Of a DNA stretch of 64,000 bases, positions 1-51,366 are shown piece by piece. The stretch is from Euglena gracilis. Its lineage: Eukaryota > Euglenida > Euglenophyceae > Euglenales. Location of the stretch: the NCBI GenBank assembly GCA_039621445.1, contig CP154954.1:61868035-61932034 (forward strand). The letters run 5' to 3'. The notes under the pieces were generated by a model that saw nothing but the letters and a program-made list of their open reading frames with translations, did no database searches and was not told the origin of the DNA. The position numbers and the translations under genes were made by a program. Positions within the stretch are counted from its first letter, which is position 1. Each line of letters opens with the position of its first letter.

Positions 1-132
1 CAGATTGCAGGACGGAATCGGGGATGCACACGAGGCTGGTTGTGGGCTGAAGCTGGTCTGTTTCTGGAACTGCGCACTAAACTGCGCTGAGGAGAGCGGG
101 AAGTCCTTTCCGATGCAGATGCCCTCCTCCAT
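1..132 (-). CDS. Open frame running off the left edge, possible exon
   Basis: From ATG at 132 the frame is open for 44 codons to base 1 (MEEGICIGKDFPLSSAQF and onward, Gln/Ser-rich). A tag|GGG acceptor stands 10 bases upstream. It could be an exon of the gene starting at 3.0 kb, or chance. Confidence 0.28.
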   Translation of the reverse strand, partial: MEEGICIGKDFPLSSAQFSAQFQKQTSFSPQPASCASPIPSCNL

Positions 133-200
133 AATAGTCCCCTAGCTAGCCATCCGCAACAAACCTTTGGTGCAGAACCGACCGAGATGAACTCCTCGGG

Positions 201-790
201 CAGGTTAGGAGAGGGTCCCTAGTTTGTCCAGAGCCCGCACTTTGCCCCCAACTCCCCGCCGGTCCGGAGATATGGCCCGAGCAAAAAAGTTGTCTACCGT
301 TTTTTTCCAAAGAAATTTTGTTGGACCGGCAACAGGGGGTGGGTCAAAAAATCGAAAAATTCAAAATATCTCGAAAACGCCGGGGAGTTGAGAAAAACTA
401 AAGAGTACCTCATTCCAAAACTTTGGGACGCCCTATCCACCGGTATGCGCGGTTTGGGCCAACTCCCCGCCTGGGCCGAGATATGGCCGTTTTGTGGTTT
501 CGCCATGGGGGGGACTCTGCCATTTGGAGCCCAAAACGGGCCAAAAAACCAGTTTTTGCAAAATATGTCCAAAATGGTGGGGAGTTGAAAAAAATGTCCG
601 GAGACCTAAATTGAAGCTCTTGGAACGCCCTATCTACTGGTATTTTGATTTCCCCGCAACTCCCTGCCCAGCCCGAGTTCTGTCCATTTTCCGCCAATTT
701 GGGCCATTTTGTACACGTTTTCCATTGTCCGACTAAGCCGTTTTCGGGCCAAAAGGTCGAAAAAAAATCGAAAAAAAGCGCATCATGGCC
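201..790. repeat. Diverged dispersed repeat, copy 1
   Basis: Shares long stretches with 1849-2240: CCCCAACTCCCCGCCGGTCC, GTTGGACCGGCAACAGGGG, and ACTTTGGGACGCCCTA. The two copies flank the 19-bp minisatellite and GC-rich tract. No coding sense seen. Confidence 0.8.
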
Positions 791-1545
791 ATCATGGTCA
801 TGATGCACATCATGGGCCATGATGCGCATCATGACCCATGATGACCATCATGACCAATGATGGCCATCATGACCCATGATGGCCATCATGACCCATGATG
901 GCCATCATGACCCATGATGGCCATCGTGACCCATGTTGGCCATCGTGAAGCATGATGGCCATCATGACCAATGATGGCCATCATGACCCATGATGGCCAT
1001 CGTGACGCATGATGGCCATCCTGACCAATGATGCGCATCATGACCAATGATGGCCATCATGACCCATGATGGCCATCATGACCAATGATGGCCATCATGA
1101 CCAATGATGGCCATCATGACCAATGATGGCCATCATGACCCATGATGGCCATCATGACACATGATGACTACCTTGACCAATGATGGCCATCATGACCCAT
1201 GATGGCCATCGTGACCAATGATGGCCATCATGACCCATGATGGCCATCATGACCCATGATGGCCATCATGACCCATGATGGCCATCATGACCAATGATGG
1301 CCATCGTGACCCATGATGGCCATCATGACACATGATGACTACCTTGACCAATGATGGCCATCATGACCAATGATGGCCATCATGACCAATGATGGCCATC
1401 ATGACCCATGATGGCCATCATGACCAATGATGGCCATCATGACCAATGATGGCCATCATGACCCATGATGGCCATCATGACCAATGATGGCCATCATGAC
1501 CAATGATGGCCATATGACCCATGATGGCCATCATGACCAATGTTG
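783..1545. repeat. 19-bp minisatellite with palindromic core, about 40 units
   Basis: The unit is GACCCATGATGGCCATCAT with A/C and occasional G/T variants. ATGATGGCCATCAT within it is a perfect 14-base palindrome, so each unit can form a small hairpin. A few units are shortened or carry ACCTTG interruptions. Confidence 0.95.
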
Positions 1546-1546
1546 C

Positions 1547-1668
1547 CGGGCCGCTGGCCGGGCTGGGCCGCCGGGCCGCCGGGCCGCCGGCCGGGCCGGG
1601 CCGCCGGGCCGCCGGGCCGCTGCGCCGCCGGCCGGGCCGGGCCGGGCCGGGCCGGGCCGCCGGGCCAT
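1547..1668. repeat. GC-only tract (GGGCCGCCGGGCC-like)
   Basis: About 120 bases made almost only of GGCCG and GCCGG. A similar tract lies at 18125-18285. The long frames across it are low-complexity artefacts. Confidence 0.9.
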
Positions 1669-1692
1669 GGTCTCCCAAAGAGCTCAGCTCTA

Positions 1693-2790
1693 CGTCACAC
1701 CCTGGTCGCTGAGCTCTTATCTCTTTAGAGTAAGAGCGAAGCTTACCACCGGAGGGGGGCGCCCCCCCCCCGCCCCCCCTTGGGTAGGCAAGGGCCCCCG
1801 AGGATTATCGATGTGATTGGATTACCGAGCACCCAAAGTTAATAGCCTATAGGTTAGGAGAGGATTTCTAGTTTCTAACGAGCCCTCATTTTGCCCCCAA
1901 CTCCCCGCCGGTCCAAAGATCTGGCCCGAGCAAAAAAGTTGTCTGCCGTTTTTTTTTCCCAAAGAAATTTTGTTGGACCGGCAACAGGGGTAATTTTTGG
2001 GGTCAAAAAGATCGAAAAATTCAAAATATCTCGAAAACGCTGGGGAGTTGAGAAAAAGTAAAGAGTACCTCATTCCACAACTTTGGGACGCCCTACCTAC
2101 TGGTATGCGCGGTTTGGGCCAACTCCCCGCCTGGCCGAGATATGGCCGTTTTTCGGTCCAAATGGCCGTTTTGTACACTTTTCCCACTGTCCGACTTAGC
2201 CGTTTTCGGGCCAAAAAAGTCGAAAAAATCGATTTTTTTTTTCTGCCCAAAACCATGTTTTTTGGCCTCCCGGACCCGGAAAAAGTGTCTTTGAGCAGAA
2301 AATGAGCGTTTTTTCGACCCGCCAGCGCCCCGTTTTGGTTCGCCAACCCATTGACTTTGGGTCAAAACCGGGTCAAAAAAGTCGAAAAAAATCGAATAAA
2401 AATTTCGCCCAAAACCATGTTCTTTGGCCTCCCGGACCCAGAAAAAGTGTTTTTGAGCTGAAAATGAGAGTTTTTCGACCCGCCAGGGCTCCTTTTTGGT
2501 TGGACAACCCATTGACTTTGGGTCAAAACCGGGTCGAAAAAGTCGAAAAAAAAATCGAAAAATCTTTTTGGCCCAAAACGATGTTTTATGGTCTCGCAGA
2601 CCTAGAAGACATGTTTTTGAACCTATAGGCTATTGACTTTTCAAGTCCGGAAATCAGGTCACATCGATAATCTGCGGGTGCCATTGCCTACTCAGGGGGG
2701 GGGGGGGGTCAGGGGGGTTTCGGGGGGTGGTAAGCTTCGCTCTTACTCTAAAGAGATAAGAGCTCAGCGACCAGGGTGTAACGCGAAATG
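1693..2790. mobile_element. Foldback/MITE-like element with long terminal inverted repeats
   Basis: The left arm (1693-1856) and right arm (2616-2790) are inverted copies: ACACCCTGGTCGCTGAGCTC with GAGCTCAGCGACCAGGGTGT, ATTATCGATGTGA with TCACATCGATAAT, and AATAGCCTATAGG with CCTATAGGCTATT. The interior carries a copy of the dispersed repeat (1849-2240) and about 2.5 units of a 163-bp repeat. No transposase. An isolated arm lies at 28204-28255. Confidence 0.75.
2180..2630. repeat. 163-bp tandem unit of a dispersed family
   Basis: About 2.5 units containing GGGTCAAAACCGGGTCAAAA, CCCAAAACCATGTT and GGCCTCCCGGACCCG. Single copies occur at 46590-46735 (reversed), 53990-54150 and 55985-56090. Confidence 0.8.
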
Positions 2791-3018
2791 GACAAAAAAA
2801 TGTCGTCGAGGAGCCATGTCCAACTTCAGGCAGTCCCAAGCTGACAGCCGAAATGAAGGCGAGGCTTGCTTGATTGGGGAGGGGCCGAAAGAGGCGGAGG
2901 TCCACAAGCAACGGATACCAAGCCACCAGTGATATGTGTCTGAACCTCCCCGTCCCCCATCGGGGCAGAGCAGTGGGCGGCCCAGGAGGGCCAGCAAGAG
3001 CACCCCCACCGCCCGCAT
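2764..3018 (-). CDS. Possible first exon of a secreted protein
   Basis: An 84-codon minus-strand frame that opens MRAVGVLLLALLGRPLLC, a Met-basic-hydrophobic-Cys start like a signal peptide, next to a CpG-rich stretch at 3000-3300. A donor CACTG|gtggct at 2927 would limit the coding part to about 30 codons. The end of the frame overlaps the inverted-repeat element ending near 2790, so only the first part can be real. No downstream exon is assured. Confidence 0.3.
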   Translation of the reverse strand: MRAVGVLLLALLGRPLLCPDGGRGGSDTYHWWLGIRCLWTSASFGPSPIKQASPSFRLSAWDCLKLDMAPRRHFFVHFALHPGR

Positions 3019-4549
3019 CGTCAGCCCCGGTCCCCCGCGGCGGTCTCAGCGCGGGGGACGCCCATATGCGACGGCCGGGGCGTCACCGGCGACGGCGGGG
3101 CCCGGCGGGCATGGGCGGGGCCCAGAGAGGGGACCCCTGGGAATGGGTGGCCGCCGCTGCACCCCCAAGGCAGCGCACGCCACCGGACGGGGGTCCTCCC
3201 GGCCCAACGGGGGCCCACCCCAACACCCCGGGAATGGCACCCCCCGGACCTCCTGGACCTGGAAAACAGTGCCCCCCCCCCGGGGGGGCACTGCCTTTCG
3301 GGTTTCAGGGTTGCCCGGGGGCAGCCCCCCAGAGGGTGGGAACCAAACGTCTGCTGGGCAAAGGGGTCAGGGGGTGGATATCGGACACCCTCCGTCCCGG
3401 ACAGGGGAAGCAGGGGGACGTCCAGCCAGCTGGCTGAGAAAAAGGAAAAACCAAATACCATCCAGAAAAGAATGACAGGAAACAAAAATGATGAGAAACA
3501 ACCCATTTTTTCCCATCATGCTCTCCTGTCGGTTTTGCCCCCGTGCCTACTCTATGCCCTTTGGGGGAATGAATACAAGATGGAACCAAGTTTGGCCTCA
3601 CCATGCAGGATTCTCCTGATGGGAGGTTGGAGATTGTGCTCATTTGGAGGCAGTCAGATCTTGAATGGCTTGTGCTCCGACAAACTAATTCACAGTCCGG
3701 ACAAAAATCACGGGGAAGAAAAGTGGAGGAAAAAACGATGGGGGGAAATAATGGGGAAAATAAAATTTTGCAAAATCTATTATGGGAAAATTCAACGTCT
3801 CAGGGTAGATGGTGGTAAGCTCTCTTTGTAATGAAGATTTTTCGGTAAAAGGGAACTCAAATTTTAAAAAAAAAATGATCAAAATGATCTTCTGCTGGTC
3901 CTGTTTTTGCACATCTTCGTTACAAGATCTCCCAAAAAAGTGACCACACATCATAACCCCATCTTATTGTCAGTGAAATTTGGCCACACTGAAAGTGGCT
4001 CTCCCATTCTGTTCAATCTCTAAATTTTCTGCCCACCCAGAGACAGCTGCACACAAATAGGCAGGATAGGGTGAGTGAAGGCGGTGCGGTCTACCAGGTC
4101 AGTGGTCTGAGGAGGCGTCGGGGAGTCAGAGAGGTCGGGAAAGGTCACAAACTGGGGGCGGCCCGGTAGGAGGCACCGGGGGGAACGACCGACCCCGGCG
4201 CCGATATACACTGCTGGGTCCTGGGAGGTGCCCAGAGGTCCGACTCAGAGGAGCAACGACCGTGGCATTGGCAGGCCGTTGGGTGTGATGGAAGGAGGGA
4301 GGGGGTCTGGTGGCCGGGCAGGGCTCTGCCCTCCCGCCATGGCACGTGGGAGGGGACCAAAGGTCGCTGTCTGGGATGGGCCGCCGGGAACATTGAGTCA
4401 TCGGGGGCGGGGGGGTCAGGGCGGGGAGGGGGGCAGGGCCGGCGCGGCATCGGGTCAATACGCTGCGGGGAGGAGAGCGATGCACGCCCCCGGGCTTGAG
4501 GCCAGGAGAGAACTCAGAAAAGGTCGTGCGATTTTTGGTAAGGCTTGGC

Positions 4550-4650
4550 ATAGGGTTAGAGTCAGGATTAGGGTTAGGATTAGGGATTGGGACAGGGTTA
4601 GGTATAAGATCTGGAAGGGAGGGGGTAGGATTGGGGTTAGGGGTTCCTGG
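4550..4650. repeat. Degenerate TTAGGG-like tract
   Basis: Contains several GGGTTAG, GGATTAG and GGGTTAGG words in about 100 bases, like an eroded interstitial telomeric repeat. Related words occur near 56225, 56885-56945 (CCCTAA strand) and 59480. Confidence 0.55.
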
Positions 4651-5727
4651 TTCATGCCATGTCTCCTGCTGAACCCTGGGGGGGGGGGATCAACAACAAG
4701 GAGAGGCGGCACACCCATATCTCCACCGTTGGACGGAAGGTCCACCATACTGGCAGTGTGGAAGCGGACGTTGACCTCCTCTGCCTGCAAGGGATTATGT
4801 GTTGAAAATGGATTGACTTTTGTGTTGCAAATTGTTTGATTTGACCAGGTGGCCTACTAAACCTGTGCAATTCGGGCGATTTCAACGTCGGGCCAGGAAA
4901 TAGGGAAATACGAAATAGGGCCCAGGAAATTCTTGGGGTTTTGTACCCCCCAAAAAGCAGGTACCCATAAAAATTGAAATTCTCCAGCAGCTTTTGAACC
5001 ATGAGACTTTTCACCAATTGTGGACTGAGTACCGAAAGATTTGTGGAACCAAAAATGATGATTTTTTGGATCAGATCGGTCAACAAGAAGGGGGGGGGAA
5101 ATGTGTTTGTAATGAATCCCCTCCCACTGGGCCTCTCCTGTTGTTTTTTTGGAAGTCGGTGTGGGAGGGTTGAGGCTTTGGCATAGTCTTCCCAAACCCC
5201 TCAACGTTCTTCAAAAATAACTGTAGGGATCTTTGTGGCAATTGTGACGCTTGTAATATTGTAACATTTTCTTGGAAATTTCCAGCTCAAAAATTCCAAA
5301 ATCCATCACAATTATCATTTTTTATCTGGAAAATTGTGATATCTGGCGAACTTCCTTCCTTAATAATTGCCCCCCAGCCGACGGAGCAAGGGGCCAAATA
5401 ACTTCTGTGACCTTATCGTCCAAAACTCAACCGACATTCTTCAGCGAAACTTCATGGATATAAATCCAGCTACAAGAGCAATTTCCTGGGTAAAAATAGC
5501 CTTGGGGTCAAATTTACAGGCTTTCCCGAAAATCTGGGATGTCTTGAGTTGGATGGATATCTTTAAGGAAGTGGGAGGAAGGGAGATGCCGATAGTCACC
5601 ACATTAACATCCCTCCCGAAAAAACCTGACGCTGCCCAACTAACTTGGCAGGGCGGCAAAAAAGGATGGTTCCAGTATTCGCCCCCGTTTTTCGACGCAG
5701 GTTCTCAACGACGCTGGGAAATAGTGT

Positions 5728-5799
5728 CCAAATAACGTGGCAAGGGGGGCGGTCAGAAAGATGGTTCCAACGCGCTGGCACCCGCCAGGCTATTTGGGG
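5728..5799. mobile_element. 72-bp hairpin element, copy 1
   Basis: Ends CCAAATAACGTGGC and GCCAGGCTATTTGG are inverted repeats around a GATGGTTCCA-containing core. A second copy of the same length lies at 52282-52353, and related sequence at 60430-60600. Confidence 0.65.
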
Positions 5800-5972
5800 G
5801 GTGCACCGCGAAGAAACCCACCCTTGCCGAATGTTTGGGTGACTCCAACTTGCTGGTCGCCGCCCCCCAGGCAGGGTGGGGTATCATCTCCGGTTTGCCA
5901 AACCATTTGGAACCCTTCCAGAGGTTTGTGGTCGCCGGGGCTGCCCCTGGCCATCACGTCGTCACGTCGCCA

Positions 5973-46576
<40,604 letters not shown>

Positions 46577-47637
46577 CCTCGACCATTGACTGTGCGGGTC
46601 GAAAACCGCTCATTTTCGGCTCAAACACAGGTTTTTCGGGCCCGGGAGGCCAAAAAAAAACATCGTTTCGGGCAAAAAAAAATTTCGATTTTTTGACTTT
46701 TTTGACCCGGTTTTGACCCAAAATCCATGGGTTGCCGTGTTGGGAGTGTTGGGGGGGAGGGGGCTGGACTGGGCCTGCCGGGGACTGGCTGGCCCCTTCT
46801 TTCGATGACTTGGCAAATGTGCAAAGCCGGGAGGTGCTCTTTGAGCACTGCAATTGGGCTGCAGGGTCCTGATGAAGCACAGCTTTCAATAAAATGGAAA
46901 GCCAGACGGGAAGGGCCAATCATCTCCATTTCACTCACAGGGAGGCATACGGTTGACGCTTGCAGGTTATGAATCAACACCAAAACATCATCTCTTTCCA
47001 TCGGTTCTCATACAAACAGAAGCAGCTGGATGCAACTCAGTTTATGCGAATTCAGAGAGTTGGTGACGCTTTCTGTTCCATCAAAACAAAGTTGCCGTCG
47101 TTCAATTTCCTGGGAGGTCACTTTGTGCAGGGAATGCCCCAGATACACATCCAGGGCCTCGCCCTCCTAATCCGAAGGCATGCCAAAATACCGGAAACGA
47201 GGCTGGGACAGTTGGAACTGTGGAAGCGGTGTTGAAAAACACGCCTCCTCGGCGACCTCAATGAGGTCTGCACCGCTGGGGGGGGGGCAGCGGGTGGGCC
47301 GGCCAAGGCTGGCCTACGGCAGCCCCGACACGCGCACTGTTTCGGGGTGGGAGGAGGGGGCGTGGCATCGAGGGCAGACATGGAGGCACCGCACAGAAAG
47401 CAGCGGCCGAGGGAAGACGGGCGCCACAGTTCAGCGAACAGCCTTTGCTTATCGCCCTGGGGTGCTGGCAGGCTTGGATAGTGGCGGGAAACCGCAGAGT
47501 GGGGGTTTCCGTTTAGCCCGCACTGGACCAGCCAAAATTCATATGAGCCCACCCCAACCTGGGTGACGCAGCCCCTTAAACAGAGGCCTAGTGAGGCTCA
47601 AGCAGAGGCTTGCACGCTGTCGGGCAAGGTCGCCGGC
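46577..47637. other. Spacer between BRCT gene end and USP gene start
   Basis: Should hold the BRCT gene 3' UTR and the USP promoter. At 46590-46735 is a reversed copy of the TTTTTGACCCGGTTTTGACC dispersed repeat. A minus-strand frame at 47118-47552 contains CFLCGA and CACRGCRR, a CxxC...CxC pattern that could be an unassigned exon. No TATA box or polyadenylation signal could be singled out. Confidence 0.4.
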
Positions 47638-47802
47638 CTATGTCCGGGGTATGTCCCAGCGGCAGACGGCGGCCAACAGCCACGCCGCAGTGACCACCCG
47701 GCCCACCCCCAGGTCCCGGGCGTGCCGGGCCTCGGAGGCCTGCGGGGGAGCGGTCAACACGAGCACGGTGCTGGGGGACGGGGCAGGGTTGGCGTCCGGA
47801 TT
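47638..47802 (-). CDS. BRCT gene: last exon, end of BRCT 2 and stop
   Basis: Encodes STVLVLTAPPQASEARHA and GRVVTAAWLLAAV with the conserved BRCT Trp, ending WDIPRT and TAG. Acceptor cacacag at phase 0. The USP start codon lies 1.06 kb downstream on the same strand. Confidence 0.87.
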   Translation of the reverse strand, partial: NPDANPAPSPSTVLVLTAPPQASEARHARDLGVGRVVTAAWLLAAVCRWDIPRT

Positions 47803-50800
47803 CTGTGTGGCGTTGCGTGTCGCCGGTTTCTTCAAAGCTATGCTTCTGGAGCACCAACAGCGACAGGCAGTGTGGCACGCCCTGTCTGTTGTCTGGCTTG
47901 CGGCAGATGTGGGCGACACATGGGTGTACACCTGCTGGGTGATCAGCTTAATACGATGGAAATGCCAAATGGTTCGTCAAGTTAGTTTGGTGTGTAGTGC
48001 TACACAGGATGCAACCCCAACTGTACTGTCTAGCGGCAAACAGTCAGCTTTAATATCCTTTGTTATCACAACGCTTTCGCGTTTTAGGGTGTGCAGCATG
48101 GTTTGCATTGCGTTTGCATGGCCCACCTTCGGCACCACGATGGTCACCCCAGCCTTTTTGTCGTTCCGCTTGGCTGCCATCAGGTTGCCGAACTTCTCAT
48201 CAGACAGCACTTGACCGCCGCATGCCCGGATGAGGTGCTCAAGGTCCGCCTGGAATGAACAATGCACACTATGCATCGAAACCAGGCATTGCTTAACAAC
48301 TCAACAACCCCCCAGGGTCCAGCTCAAAGGTTCGAAAGGCTTGGGCTGGCGAGGAAAAGGCTGCTGCCCCCCCCCCATTGGGGTCCCCCGTGGAACTGGT
48401 CCAGGAGTCGAACCAGATACCGAAAATTGGAACTGTGAAAAGCAAAAAAAGCTACAAATTATGCAAAGATGATCAAAAAAATCTTGATTTCTTTGCAGGT
48501 GAGAAAGTGAGCTGGGAAGCCATTTTTTCGTCCATCTTTCATTGGCTATCTCTGCATCAAAGATATGGGTGGAGAAGGGTGTCCTTTGGAGGCTGACTCA
48601 TGTCCCTGCAGCCACTGGTAGGTAAGCGGCCCCTCCATGGCAGCGCTGATCGTGTCAGTGTCGCCGCTACTGCTGGGAACCACAGCAGCGTAACAAAATA
48701 ATGGGTTGTCGCGTCTTGGGTTTCAAACCGCCACACTTTGACTGTGTAAACAAAAAACACACACACAAACGTCCACATCCGCACGATTTTCCCAGAACCC
48801 TTAAGTGCGAAAACAGCCATTTAAGTTCATGTTTGATCCATTTTTGCACCTTCATAAATTCGAATTAAGCGATGGGACGGATAAAAATAAAACAAAAGCA
48901 TTGCAGGAATTTTTGGGAACATGTTTCTAAGGCTGCAGAGTGGGTTTAGAGAAACTGGGGTCGCAGCAAGAAGAGACGCCATTGGACAGCTGCATGGAAC
49001 TGTGAAGGAAGAATACCCAGAGCCTGCTGTGCATTGCACAAGCCATCTGGCAGGCTCCCCCAACTGAGTCGATTCATCCATCTTTTGCTGACAGTTTGCA
49101 TGCTCACACCAAGCAAGGGAGGTCAGGGCCCCCAAAGGTGCCGTACAGCAGCACGCTGCACTTGTCCAGGAGCCGTGGGTTCTGAGCAGCACACAGTCAA
49201 TCACGATGTGCCCAAAAACACAATATGGGTACATAACGATATGCATTACTGGGAAATTGAGCACGATGAGGACAAGCAAAATGGGGCTTAAAAATGGCCA
49301 TTCTGTTAGTACAACAAAAAATCATATTTTTATGCTTTTGGCATTGCTTGCGATGGGCTACACATTATTATGGCTGAGAGTATCCCTGGGTACCCTAAAT
49401 GGCCAATTTGGAAAGGCAATTGGCAAAAAGATAGTGAGGAAAAGCCTTGGACCAAACCGTTTTCTAGAGTTTTTTTTTGAAAAAAAACTATTCAGTTATG
49501 CTTCAAAGAATCAAAGAAGAGGAGCATTTTGCCCGAGGAAGGAGGGAAGGAGGGAATTGGACGTGAGGCCAACGCTTCAATTAACATTAGGTTGGTCTGG
49601 GTAAACCCCCTAAGAAACCTGATCTGCTACAAGCACAGGGTCCAAATAAAAGTGCAACCGCCGCCGCCAAAGGCGGCGATCCACAACAAGCCCTTTTTAA
49701 TGGCATTTCTAAAGGAAATCAAAAAAATAACACAGGTATAGGGTCCAAATAGAAGCACATCCCCCGCCGAAGGCGGCATCTGTGCTTCTATTGGGGTGGG
49801 GGGAGGTTAAACCCCCCAAATGATAACCCCCCCCCCAAAATAATAAAACCCCCCCTGAGGACCGACCTCAGCCACCCAAATAATAAACCCCCCTCTGGCA
49901 GCTGCGAAGGCATGGGAAAAAAAGAGGAAAAAAGCACGGAAATGTTGCAATAAAAAATGACAAACCTGGATAAAAGCGCAGAAAATATGCCAAAAACGCC
50001 AAGATAATGACCATGTGGAGGGTTTTGGGTGGGTTTTTGACTTCGAAATTTTTGCCCAAAAAATAAACCCCCCAAATAATAAAACCCCCCTGGACCCCGA
50101 CCTCGAGTGTCCAAATAATAAACCGGGGGGTTCATTATTTGAGGGGAAGGGGTTAACATTCCCACCTGATCAATTCATGGAGGAAATCAGACTGGTCAAT
50201 TCACAATCACCTGAAATGTTTTCAGGTGATTCTTCTCAGTCCCACCACTTGGTGGTCCAGACGACAAGGAAAATGAATTAATCAATGGTGCTGACATCGA
50301 ATCTTCTTGAGGACGCTGCTATGATGGTTGCCGAAACCCCCAGTAGGGAAGTGTGCTTTTCGCAAATTACTGACTTGGGATGGCCTGACACCTTTCCTCG
50401 TGCCAAATGAAAATGCAAAAAAAAAAGAACAAGAAGAACACAGGCGAAAAAACAGTTGTGTGTGTGTGTGTGTGTGTTAAATGAAAACTAATGCTTTTGA
50501 TGGTGTGCAGAGGACATCCAAGCTCCTCCATTTCACGGTCTCAAAAGCCAGAAGCATTTAATTAACCGCATCAAAGCCGTTGACAGGCTCCGTTGTCACC
50601 CGCAGCAGTGACACACTTCCTGTTTGGCGAGAGCCACTGCTGCCTTGTTGGCAGACCCGCCGGGGTATGCCTCATAGGGGTCCTCCGGCAGCCACTCCGC
50701 CCGCTGCAGGCTTTCCCGGATCCCTGTGGGACACAGGTGGCCGCGTTTACAGACAGACAACCCCACTGGGATGAGGGGTTGCCTTTTGTTTCGACATCCA

Positions 50801-51335
50801 AAACAGCGTCGTCTGACACATACACATACACATACAAATGCACATGCACATGCACATGCATATGCACATACACAAACACATACACATATGCATACGCTAC
50901 GCAGACACAGACACATACACACAGACACATACAACACAACACAACACAGACACAGACACACGCTCACACACAAGTCGCAAGCACAAGCCGGGCGTTGGCG
51001 GCGGTGGCGAGCGCGGGGCCCACAGTGCCCTCTGATGGGAGCGCGCCGATCACCACGTGGGTGACGCTGGGCTGGAAGAAGGGGACCAGGCGGCCCCCAA
51101 GCCGCTGGCACCCCTTCCGCACCACTGCCTGCGGCGGCAGGGGTAAGTATCTGCAACGGGGTCGGTGAAGAAATTGCACCGGAAAGAAATGCAAAAAAAA
51201 ACTGCACTTGGCATGGACAACAGAAAGCAGAAAAGAACGTGCTGGGGCGAGCTTCAAAAAGTCGTAATAAAATAAAAAAAATATGCAAAAATAAAATAAT
51301 ACAAAAAATATAAATATAAATGCATAAAATAACAA

Positions 51336-51366
<31 letters not shown>

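Larger units (their letters stand above)
3290..5972. other. Stretch without convincing exons
   Basis: Between the probable USP gene end and the 3.0-kb candidate. It holds AT-rich unique sequence, a GC-rich block at 4130-4500 that reads Pro-rich on the minus strand without recognisable motifs, a telomere-like tract at 4550-4650, and a hairpin element at 5728-5799. Confidence 0.5.

Noticed and set aside
783-1545. CRISPR-like array
   Set aside because: Units are contiguous 19-mers without distinct spacers, in eukaryotic DNA.
2874-3475. Plus-strand Pro/Gly/Arg-rich frames near 3 kb
   Set aside because: GC-rich composition keeps all frames open; no motif, and splice sites do not pair. The minus-strand signal-like start is slightly better supported.
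48595-48665. Minus-strand frame with AAMEGPLTYQWLQG as an extra BRCT exon
   Set aside because: The exons at 49110-49181 and 48127-48249 join in phase 0 without it and give a continuous BRCT.
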